Positions 22,251 through 28,874 of a stretch of 64,000 nt of DNA are shown here, one piece after another. Source of the stretch: Simplicispira sp. 125 (GTDB lineage: Bacteria > Pseudomonadota > Gammaproteobacteria > Burkholderiales > Burkholderiaceae_C); NCBI RefSeq assembly GCF_003096555.1, contig NZ_QEKM01000001.1, positions 496,001 through 560,000 of the forward strand, given 5' to 3'. Both the position numbers and the translations under genes were made by a program. The first letter of the stretch is position 1; each line of letters starts with the position of its first letter. The notes beneath the pieces are model-generated. The model was not told the origin of the DNA and did no database searches. It worked only from the letters and a program-made list of their open reading frames with translations.

Positions 22251-23579
22251 TCAAGCGGCAGGCAACGCTTGCGCGCACGCATGTGCACTGGCCCAGGCCC
22301 ACTGAAAGTTATAGCCCCCCAGCCAGCCGGTGATGTCCACCACCTCGCCAATGAAGTACAGGCCGCTTTGCGCCTTGCTCTCCATGGTTTGTTGCGACAG
22401 GGCGCGCGTGTCGATGCCGCCCAGCGTGACCTCGGCCTTTTTGTAGCCCTCGGTGCCGGTGGGCGTGAGCTGCCAGTGCGCCAGTTGCTCTGCCAGCCGC
22501 GCCAGGGCCTTGTCCGAGGCCTCGGCCACGGGGCGCTGCCAGTCGCTGCTTTGCGCAGCCCAGGCGTCGGCCAGGCGGCTGGGCACCCACTGCGCCAGTT
22601 CATTGGCCAGCAGTTTGCGTGATCGCAGCTTGGCCTGCGCCAGCGCGGCAGGCAGGTCGGCCCCCGGTGCCAGGTTGATGGACAGCGGCGTGCCCTCCTG
22701 CCAGTAGCTGGAGATTTGCAGCACCGCCGGGCCCGACAGCCCCCGGTGCGTGAACAGCAGATCTTCGTCAAAAGCCATGCGCGTTTTTCTTTTGCCGCTG
22801 GGTCGCCCCAAGGCAAAAGCGGCCCCCTCGGGGGGCAGCGACCCGCGAAGCGGTGGAGCGTGGGGGCCTTCCTGGATTCCCGTGCTGATCTGCACCGGCA
22901 GCGCCAGGCCGGCGAGCTGCGCGTAAGGCGCCCAGGCGTCGCCGTCGAAGGTGAGCGGCACCAGGCCGGGGCGGCGTTCGATGAGCGGAATGCCGAACTG
23001 CTGTGCGAGCCGGTAGCCAAAATCAGTGGCGCCGATTTTTGGAATGGAAAGCCCGCCTGTGGCCACGACCACGCTGCGCGCCTGCACCGTGCCGCGATCA
23101 GTATCAATTTGATAGCTTCCAGCGCTTGTATCTTCTGCCCTAGAAGCCAAAAAGGCTATTTTTTTGACACTGCAGGGTTGCCAGTGCGTCACGCCACCTG
23201 CGGCGCATTCGGCCAGCAGCATGGCGATGATGTCCTCGGCCGAGCGGTCGGCAAATAACTGGCCTTTGTGCTTTTCGTGGAACGCGATGCCGTGCTTTTG
23301 CAGCAGGGCGATGAAGTCTGCCGGGGTATAGCGTGACAGGGCTGAGCGGCAAAACTGCGGGTTCTGCCCCACAAAGTATTTGTGCGGGGCCGTGGGGTCG
23401 AGATCGCGGTTGGTGAAGTTGCAACGCCCGCCGCCCGAGATGCGGATCTTCTCGGCCACTGTCTGCGCATGGTCAATGAGCAGCACCTTGAGGCCACGCT
23501 GGCCCGCCTGGCCTGCGCAAAACAAACCGGCGGCGCCTGCGCCGACGATCACGGTATCAAAAAAGGGAAGCGTCGGCAC
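22251..23579 (-). CDS. BaiN/HI0933-family NAD(P)/FAD-dependent oxidoreductase (YhiN-like)
   Basis: This flavoprotein begins its FAD-binding fold with DTVIVGAGAAGLFCAGQAG and contains the family signatures KIRISGGGRCNFTNRD, VVATGGLSIPKIGATDFGY, and GGIDTRALSQQTMESKAQ, ending YFIGEVVDITGWLGGYNFQWAWASA. The physiological substrate of this family is unclear. The open frame extends to a TTG at 23741 but the first ~50 residues of that frame look non-coding, so the GTG at 23579 is preferred (442 residues). The protein carries two in-frame repeats: a type A element (KKIAFLASRAEDTSAGSYQ) and a type B element (GPHAPPLRGSLPPEGAAFAL and following). Both fall between recognisable family motifs, which makes the protein about 40 residues longer than usual. 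Confidence 0.88.
   Translation of the reverse strand: MPTLPFFDTVIVGAGAAGLFCAGQAGQRGLKVLLIDHAQTVAEKIRISGGGRCNFTNRDLDPTAPHKYFVGQNPQFCRSALSRYTPADFIALLQKHGIAFHEKHKGQLFADRSAEDIIAMLLAECAAGGVTHWQPCSVKKIAFLASRAEDTSAGSYQIDTDRGTVQARSVVVATGGLSIPKIGATDFGYRLAQQFGIPLIERRPGLVPLTFDGDAWAPYAQLAGLALPVQISTGIQEGPHAPPLRGSLPPEGAAFALGRPSGKRKTRMAFDEDLLFTHRGLSGPAVLQISSYWQEGTPLSINLAPGADLPAALAQAKLRSRKLLANELAQWVPSRLADAWAAQSSDWQRPVAEASDKALARLAEQLAHWQLTPTGTEGYKKAEVTLGGIDTRALSQQTMESKAQSGLYFIGEVVDITGWLGGYNFQWAWASAHACAQALPAA
22795..22868. repeat. Type B GC-rich repeat inside the baiN-like gene
   Basis: The plus strand reads GGTCGCCCCAAGGC, CCCCCTCGGGGGGCAGCGA and GTGGAGCGTGGGGGCC, closely matching 40970-41043 in the RND pump gene (GGCCGCCCCAAGGC, CCCCCTTGGGGGGCAGCGA, GTGGCGAGTGTGGGGGCC). 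It is translated from the minus strand here. Confidence 0.75.
23105..23165. repeat. Type A palindromic repeat inside the baiN-like gene
   Basis: The plus strand has TTTGATAGCTTCCAGCGCTTG, a short centre, CCCTAGAAGCCAAAAAGGC and TATTTTTTTGAC, the normal type A order. It is translated on the minus strand as KKIAFLASRAEDTSAGSYQ, between two strands of the flavoprotein. Confidence 0.7.
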
Positions 23580-23676
23580 GGCAGTCGGAAGCGGTGAGGC
23601 AAAGGCGCTGATTGTGCCGTCTCTGCTGGCTGCTTGGCTGACCTGGACAAGTTCCAGCCATTTTGCTTCCACAGGG

Positions 23677-23967
23677 ATGTTCCTCAACCTGGACGTACAA
23701 GTCCTGCGGACCGAGACGGCGGGGCTGCTGTGGTTTGCCAAGCGTTATTTTGCGTTTCTCAACACGATCAGTAACGAGAGAGAAAACGGCAATGCCCTCG
23801 TTGGCACGATCGATGCCAATGGGCAGGTGCAGATGGTTGCAGGGGGTCCGCAGGCCTTGTATACGCCTCAGACCTATCTCCCATTGGCACAGCGCCCCTG
23901 GTACAGGGACATTGCGGTCATGGGGCGGCGGATTGCAGAGTTCGCCGCTTGTTGTGCGGTGCGTTAG
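23677..23967 (+). CDS. Short hypothetical protein, possible Cache-domain remnant
   Basis: This 97-codon frame starts with ATG and reads MFLNLDVQVLRTETAGLLWF, then LVGTIDANGQVQMVAGGP and LPLAQRPWYRDIAVMGRR. The pair 'DANGQV' and 'RPWYRD' is the pattern seen in periplasmic Cache sensor domains, so it may be a fragment of a lost receptor. There is no signal peptide or other domain, and the ribosome-binding site is weak. It lies between the baiN-like gene and a secreted DUF4124 protein. It may not be expressed. Confidence 0.3.
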   Translation: MFLNLDVQVLRTETAGLLWFAKRYFAFLNTISNERENGNALVGTIDANGQVQMVAGGPQALYTPQTYLPLAQRPWYRDIAVMGRRIAEFAACCAVR

Positions 23968-23999
23968 CATGTGCCATTGATCTGCCGAGGGCATGTTCC

Positions 24000-24482
24000 A
24001 TGCATCAAATCCGCTGTGCCGTCTGCGCTCTGGCGCTGGGCTTTTTGGCCCCGGCGTGGGCCATCAACAAATGCACCGCCTCCGATGGCAAGGTGTCTTT
24101 CCAAGACGCACCCTGCGAAGGCCAGGGCGAGAAGATTGAAGTGCGGCCAGTCGTAAAGGGCGCCGCCCCCATCCAGCCCCCGCGTTCCATCACCCAAGAA
24201 GGCGCGTTCGGGCCGACCTGGCAGCGCAAGAACTACCTACAAGCCCAGGGCATCCCGCAGGCGCGCGCGGCACTTGAGCGTAACCAGAGTGAATGCGCGG
24301 CGGCGTCGGCAGAGGCCGTCGCCCACGCGGGGCCGCTGCGGCGCGGCAACCTGCCGCAAGGCTCCCAGTTCGTGCAAGAGCTGGAGGCGGCCAGCACCAA
24401 GGACAAGGCTGCCTGCGAGGCGCGCTCCGAGGAGCTACGCAAGCAGCTCAAGGCGCTGGAGAAGGAGCTGGAAGGACTCTGA
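24000..24482 (+). CDS. Secreted DUF4124-domain protein
   Basis: The 160-residue protein has a signal peptide (MHQIRCAVCALALGFLAPAWA, cleavage after AWA) followed by INKCTASDGKVSFQDAPCEG, the DUF4124 motif with two cysteines that probably form a disulphide. The rest is a hydrophilic helical tail (AACEARSEELRKQLKALEKE-like) with coiled-coil character. The function of DUF4124 proteins is unknown; they are common periplasmic proteins of beta- and gammaproteobacteria. The start at 24000 is chosen because it precedes the signal sequence directly. It converges with ybiB, leaving a gap of about 146 bp with no gene. Confidence 0.75.
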   Translation: MHQIRCAVCALALGFLAPAWAINKCTASDGKVSFQDAPCEGQGEKIEVRPVVKGAAPIQPPRSITQEGAFGPTWQRKNYLQAQGIPQARAALERNQSECAAASAEAVAHAGPLRRGNLPQGSQFVQELEAASTKDKAACEARSEELRKQLKALEKELEGL

Positions 24483-24628
24483 ACAGGCACGCACAGAACT
24501 TCGCGCGCAGTTTCAGGTGCACGCTGTGTGGGTCGCCGCAGTGGCCGTCGCCCCGGTTGGCCCAGTGCTTTTGGGTACCCAGTGGTCCGTTCCCGAGGAG
24601 TGGACTGTGCGGAAGGGCCATGGGGTGC

Positions 24629-25549
24629 CTATCGTGCAATCTGTTGGACGAGATGCAAGAGATGTTCCACCTGCCGTGCGATGGGCTCGGGCACGGGCAG
24701 TTCGCCGCTGAGCACGGCGCGGGTGTAGGCCGCAGTGCTGGCAGCTTCGGTGGTGGCGGGCAGTGTGGGCAGTGCGGTCAGCGGGCCGCCCTGGGCTTCC
24801 TGCAGGCGCACGGCGCGCCCGGAGAGAAAGCCATCCATCTGCGGCGTGCGGCGCGGATCGGCCACGGGCTCGCCTTCGGTGCCGCGCAGCAGCAGGGCAT
24901 CGGCGCCCGTGAGGGCGATGGTGGCAGCCATCGACTCGGCGTACTCGGGGTGCGTGTAGCTGCCCACGATGAGGCTGTCGCCCGCCACGGGCGAGAGAGG
25001 GTCCATGAGCTTGACGAGGCTGTGGGCGCTGTTGCGCAGGCCCAGCGTGCGGCGCACGTCCAGCAGGCGCTCCAGGCCCGGCAGCAGCAGCGCGGTGGGG
25101 GCGAAGGCCACCTGACCGTTGTCGATTTCGTCCAGTTCCTGCAATGCCGGAATGTCCAGCGCGGCCAGCACGTCCTGGCTGGAGACGCGGCGGTCTTCCG
25201 TGGCCGTGCCGTGCACCAGCACGGGCAGGCCGTTGCGTGCCAGTAGCAGGGCCAGCAGCGGGGTCAGCACGGGCAGCTTGCGCGCGCCGTTGTAGCTGGG
25301 CAGCACCACGAGCGGGCGGGCGCTGGCGGGCAGCATCTCCAGGCGCTCGTGCACGGCGTCGAGGAAGCCCGCCATTTCTTCTGGTGTTTCGCCCTTGATA
25401 CGCATGGCGATGCAGAAGGCGCCCACTTCAAGGTCGCTGGCCGTGCCGTCAAGCACCTGGCCCATCAGGTCGGTGGCCTGGTCGCGCGGCAGGTTGCGTG
25501 CACCCACTTTGCCGCGTCCGATCACTTTGAGGTATTGGCTAATGCCCAT
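24629..25549 (-). CDS. ybiB: YbiB/TrpD2-like DNA-binding protein
   Basis: The 306-residue protein has the fold and length of YbiB, a TrpD-related nucleic-acid-binding protein (MGISQYLKVIGRGKVGARNL, VGAFCIAMRIKGETPEEMAG, VLPSYNGARKLPVLTPLLAL). The phosphoribosyl-diphosphate-binding loop of true anthranilate phosphoribosyltransferase is not conserved, as expected for YbiB. The start at 25549 gives the usual length. It is downstream of the nitrite-reduction operon in the same direction but separated by 268 bp. In several related bacteria ybiB lies near nitrate/nitrite assimilation and sirohaem genes, which fits this context. Confidence 0.85.
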   Translation of the reverse strand: MGISQYLKVIGRGKVGARNLPRDQATDLMGQVLDGTASDLEVGAFCIAMRIKGETPEEMAGFLDAVHERLEMLPASARPLVVLPSYNGARKLPVLTPLLALLLARNGLPVLVHGTATEDRRVSSQDVLAALDIPALQELDEIDNGQVAFAPTALLLPGLERLLDVRRTLGLRNSAHSLVKLMDPLSPVAGDSLIVGSYTHPEYAESMAATIALTGADALLLRGTEGEPVADPRRTPQMDGFLSGRAVRLQEAQGGPLTALPTLPATTEAASTAAYTRAVLSGELPVPEPIARQVEHLLHLVQQIAR

Positions 25550-25817
25550 GGGTCTGACGCCTGTATTGCTGTGGGGAGCGCATTGTCGTGCAAGTGCAGC
25601 CGCACTGCAGCGCGCGCTGCGCAGGGGGGAGTGCGCCGGTCGGGTACAGCGCCAGATTGCAGCCGCACCATGAAGCTCCGGCGGCGCTGCCGTGCGTGGT
25701 GCAGGCTGGTGCCTTGCTGTACAGGCGGCCCCCAAGTGGGTCGGGATGCGTGTGGGGCATGGCGGTGTTTCTTGTGCGGTGCTGTGCCGGACACCAGGCA
25801 AGCCTTGTGCCTGGGCT
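25550..25817. other. 268-bp gap between ybiB and the kinase/phosphatase gene
   Basis: No frame here shows family similarity or good start signals. It lies where related clusters can carry an assimilatory nitrate reductase gene, but no remnant of one could be recognised. Confidence 0.4.
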
Positions 25818-27557
25818 TCAGCCCCGCGCGTGGAGCACACCCAGCAGCGCGATGACGGTGATCGCCAGCACCAATGCCGTGGCGCGCCAGAACATCAGCG
25901 GATTGCGCTCGGCCAAGGGCGGGCGCGTGCGGGCCAGGGTGGCTGCGCCGGGTTGGTGCAGTTCGTGCACGAACTCGGACAGCTCGGCCTGGCGTTTGAG
26001 CGGGTTGGGGTGCACCGCACGTTCCAGCACGGCATCGATCCAGGCGGGAATGGGCCGGCTTTCGTCGTGCAGTGCACTGGCATAGCGCAGCCGCGTGAGG
26101 GCGGCGCGGCTGCGCAGGCCCGCCATCTGGGTGCCGTAGGGCAGGCGCCCGGTGAGCATCTGGTAGGTGATGACGCCGAGTGAAAAAAGGTCTGATTGCG
26201 GTGTGCTGGGCCCGCCCCAGAAATATTCGGGCGCGGTGTATTGCACGGTGCCCAGAATGGCCGTGCTGTCACCGTGTACGGCGGTCTCAGCCAGCCCGGC
26301 CACGTGCACCGCACCAAAGTCGATGATCTTCACCGTGCCGGTGTGGTCGATCATGATGTTCTCGGGGCGCAGGTCCTGGTGCAGCATCTCCCTGCGGTGA
26401 AAGGCCTGCAGGCCGCGTGCGATCTGCACCACGATGCTGCGCACCTCGGCAAGCGCGGGGCGGGGGTGGTCGATCATCCACTGCGCCAGTGTCTGGCCCT
26501 GCACATGCTCTAGTGCGACAAACAGGTGCTCGCGCCGGTGGGTGCTGGCCACGGCCCGCAGTACATGGGGGCTGTGGATGCGGCGGGCAATCCATTCCTC
26601 CAGCAGAAAGCGGTCAAGGGCGTCCTCGTCGCTTTGCAGGTCGATGGAAGGGGTCTTGAGCACCACCTGTTCGCCGCTTTCCGGGGCCATGGCCAGGTAG
26701 ATGTGGCTGCGGTGGCTGGCATGTAGCTCGCGCACGATCTGGTAGCCGTCCAGGGTGTCGCGCGGGGCCAGTATCGGCGGCAGGCGCAGGGCCGCGCGCT
26801 GGCGCTGCAGTTCGCTGCTGTCCTGCAGGGGCAGTGCGTCGATGCGCACCACCTGCAGCGTCAGGTTGTCGGGGCTGCCCCGGTGCAGTGCCTCGGCCAC
26901 GATGGCGCGTGCGGCCTGGTCCAGGTCGCACGCGTGGTCCTGCAGCGTCTGGAGGATGAAGGGGGCGGGCACATGCTCGTGCACGCCATCCGTGGCCAGC
27001 ACGAAGGTGTCGCCAGGCTCGACGGACAGCGCGCGGTAATCGATGTCGAGCTGGGGGTGAAAACCCATGGCGCGGGCCAGGTGGCTGTGGCCACCGGGCA
27101 GTTGCACGCGATGGTCCTGCGTGAGCTGCTCCAGCGCCTTGCCCTGCACGCGGTAGATGCGTGCATCACCCACATGGAACAGGTGCGCGGTGGCCGACTT
27201 GAGAACCAGTGCGCTGAGGGTGCACACATGGCCCCGGTCGGCATCGAAGCGGTGGGGGCCATTGCGGTCTTGTGCGTACAGCCAGAAGTTGGTGGCGGCC
27301 AGCACGCACTGCACCGAGCGGCGCACGCTCCAGGCGTCGGACGTGCAGTAGTAGTCCTGCAGCAATGCATGCACGGCGGCTGCGCTGGCGATGTGGCTGA
27401 CGTCGCTGCTGCTGATGCCGTCGGCCAGCGCCAGGGCCACGCCCTTGCTGGCCAGGGCCGGGCCTTCGGGGACGCAGGCGCCATGGAAATCCTGGTTGAT
27501 CTCCTGGTGGCCCTTGTCCGAATGCTGACCGATGTGCACGCGCAGGGTGTCGGCCAC
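25818..27557 (-). CDS. Fused PP2C-type phosphatase and Ser/Thr protein kinase, membrane-anchored
   Basis: The 579-residue protein joins an N-terminal PP2C phosphatase (NQDFHG, ALADGISSSD, VGDARIYRV, ATDGVHEHV and DNLTLQVV as metal-binding motifs, residues ~1-235) to a Hanks-type kinase (~270-530: VVLKTP lysine, HQDLRPENIMID catalytic loop, IIDFGAV, and TAPEYFWG activation segment). A glycine-rich loop is not evident. The C-terminus is a single membrane helix (ATALVLAITVIALLGVL), so it is tail-anchored facing the cytoplasm. It starts 3 bp after the nitrite transporter stop and is clearly part of the nirB-nirD-fnt operon. Similar fusions occur in nitrate/nitrite gene clusters; their targets are unknown. 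Confidence 0.9.
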   Translation of the reverse strand: MADTLRVHIGQHSDKGHQEINQDFHGACVPEGPALASKGVALALADGISSSDVSHIASAAAVHALLQDYYCTSDAWSVRRSVQCVLAATNFWLYAQDRNGPHRFDADRGHVCTLSALVLKSATAHLFHVGDARIYRVQGKALEQLTQDHRVQLPGGHSHLARAMGFHPQLDIDYRALSVEPGDTFVLATDGVHEHVPAPFILQTLQDHACDLDQAARAIVAEALHRGSPDNLTLQVVRIDALPLQDSSELQRQRAALRLPPILAPRDTLDGYQIVRELHASHRSHIYLAMAPESGEQVVLKTPSIDLQSDEDALDRFLLEEWIARRIHSPHVLRAVASTHRREHLFVALEHVQGQTLAQWMIDHPRPALAEVRSIVVQIARGLQAFHRREMLHQDLRPENIMIDHTGTVKIIDFGAVHVAGLAETAVHGDSTAILGTVQYTAPEYFWGGPSTPQSDLFSLGVITYQMLTGRLPYGTQMAGLRSRAALTRLRYASALHDESRPIPAWIDAVLERAVHPNPLKRQAELSEFVHELHQPGAATLARTRPPLAERNPLMFWRATALVLAITVIALLGVLHARG

Positions 27558-27560
27558 TGG

Positions 27561-28373
27561 TCAGACCAGCTTGCGCTTGGGGGCCGTGCGGATGTGCGTG
27601 ACGTAGAGCGTGAGCCCGGTAAACGCCAGGCCGCCGACCAGGTTGCCCAGCACCACGGGGATTTCGTTCCAGAGGAAGTAGTCGAGGATGGAGAAGTTGC
27701 CGCCCATCATCAGGCCCGAGGGGAACAGAAACATGTTCACCACCGAGTGCTCGAAGGTCATGGCAAAAAACACCATCACCGGCATCCACATGGCGATGAC
27801 CTTGCCGCTGACGGTGGTGGAAATCATGGCCCCCACCACGCCGGTGGACACCATCCAGTTGCACAGCATGCCGCGGATGAAGATGGTGATCCAGCCCATC
27901 AAGCCGTGTTGCGCATAGCCCAGGGTGCGCGCCTCGCCGATGTGGCCGATCTTGGTGCCCACCTCGTTGGGGGGCACCGAAAAACCGTAGGTGAAGATGA
28001 AGGCCATCATGAAGGCCACGGTCAGCGCCCCCAGAAAATTGCCGACAAAAACTAGCCCCCAGTTGCGCAGCACCCCCTTGACCGTGACGCCGGGGCGCTT
28101 GTCGAGCCAGGCCAGCGGGGTGAGCACGAACACGCCGGTCAGCAGATCGAAGCCCAGCAGGTAGAGCATGCAAAACCCCACGGGGAACAGGATGGCGCCC
28201 ACCAGCGCCGAGCCTGTCATGACGGTGGCCGAGACGGCAAACACGGCTGCCAGCGACAGGATGGCGCCCGCCATATACGCGCGAATCAGGGTGTCGCGGG
28301 TGGACATGTAGACCTTGGATTCACCGGCATCCACCATCTTGGTGACGAATTCGGAAGGGACGAGGTAGGCCAT
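27561..28373 (-). CDS. Formate/nitrite transporter family protein (NirC-like)
   Basis: The 270-residue integral membrane protein of the FNT family has about six hydrophobic helices (for example AGAILSLAAVFAVSATVMTG and WGLVFVGNFLGALTVAFMMA) and the conserved FEHSVVNMFLFPSG segment with the pore histidine. It should form a pentameric channel moving nitrite or formate across the inner membrane. Lying between nirD and the kinase/phosphatase, its likely substrate is nitrite. It starts 36 bp after nirD ends. Confidence 0.93.
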   Translation of the reverse strand: MAYLVPSEFVTKMVDAGESKVYMSTRDTLIRAYMAGAILSLAAVFAVSATVMTGSALVGAILFPVGFCMLYLLGFDLLTGVFVLTPLAWLDKRPGVTVKGVLRNWGLVFVGNFLGALTVAFMMAFIFTYGFSVPPNEVGTKIGHIGEARTLGYAQHGLMGWITIFIRGMLCNWMVSTGVVGAMISTTVSGKVIAMWMPVMVFFAMTFEHSVVNMFLFPSGLMMGGNFSILDYFLWNEIPVVLGNLVGGLAFTGLTLYVTHIRTAPKRKLV

Positions 28374-28409
28374 GGTGTTCTTTCTGCGGTAGTCGGGGTC
28401 GAAAAGGTG

Positions 28410-28805
28410 TTACGCCGTGGTGGCTGTAGTGGCGCTGCGCTGGCAGGGCCCGGCGAGAGGGCGCGTCTCGGTGGTGGCGTGGTGCGCCAGTTCGTCGGCG
28501 TCCAGGAACACCTGGCCGTCCTCCACCTTGACCTGGAACTTCGGCGTGCAGCCCTCGTCGGGCGCTGCGGCCTGGCCGTCGCACAGGCCGATGGTCCAGT
28601 TGTGCAGCGGGCAGGCCACGCTGTGGCCGAACACGATGCCCTGCGACAGTTGCCCGCCCTTGTGCGGGCAGCGGTCGAGCAGGGCGAAGATCTCGCCCGC
28701 CTCGGTCCGGAACACGGCCACCTCCAGGCCCTGGGCGCGCTGAACGCGGCGTGCGCCCAGCACAGGGATGTCGTCTACGCGGCAAATGGGTTTCCATGTG
28801 GTCAT
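28410..28805 (-). CDS. nirD: Nitrite reductase (NADH) small subunit NirD, Rieske type
   Basis: The 131-residue subunit partners NirB. It keeps a complete Rieske [2Fe-2S] ligand set, CPH at the first loop (RCPHKGGQLS) and CPLH at the second (VACPLHNW), unlike Escherichia coli NirD, where the ligands are missing. An Ala/Thr-rich tail (TTETRPLAGPCQRSATTATT) extends past the fold. The gap of 69 bp after nirB contains a type A palindrome that may act on the mRNA between the two cistrons. Confidence 0.93.
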   Translation of the reverse strand: MTTWKPICRVDDIPVLGARRVQRAQGLEVAVFRTEAGEIFALLDRCPHKGGQLSQGIVFGHSVACPLHNWTIGLCDGQAAAPDEGCTPKFQVKVEDGQVFLDADELAHHATTETRPLAGPCQRSATTATTA

Positions 28806-28813
28806 CGCTATTC

Positions 28814-28870
28814 CTTTTGTAGCTGGTAGCGCTTATCTATAAAGCGCTATGGGCTGTTTTTGTATAAATA
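28814..28870. repeat. Type A palindromic repeat between nirB and nirD
   Basis: The core TAGCGCTT (28827-28834) pairs with AAGCGCTA (28842-28849) across a 7-nt loop. The flanks TTTTGTAGCTGG and TGGGCTGTTTTTGT belong to the same module. This is one of the cleanest copies. Confidence 0.75.
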
Positions 28871-28874
28871 TTGT

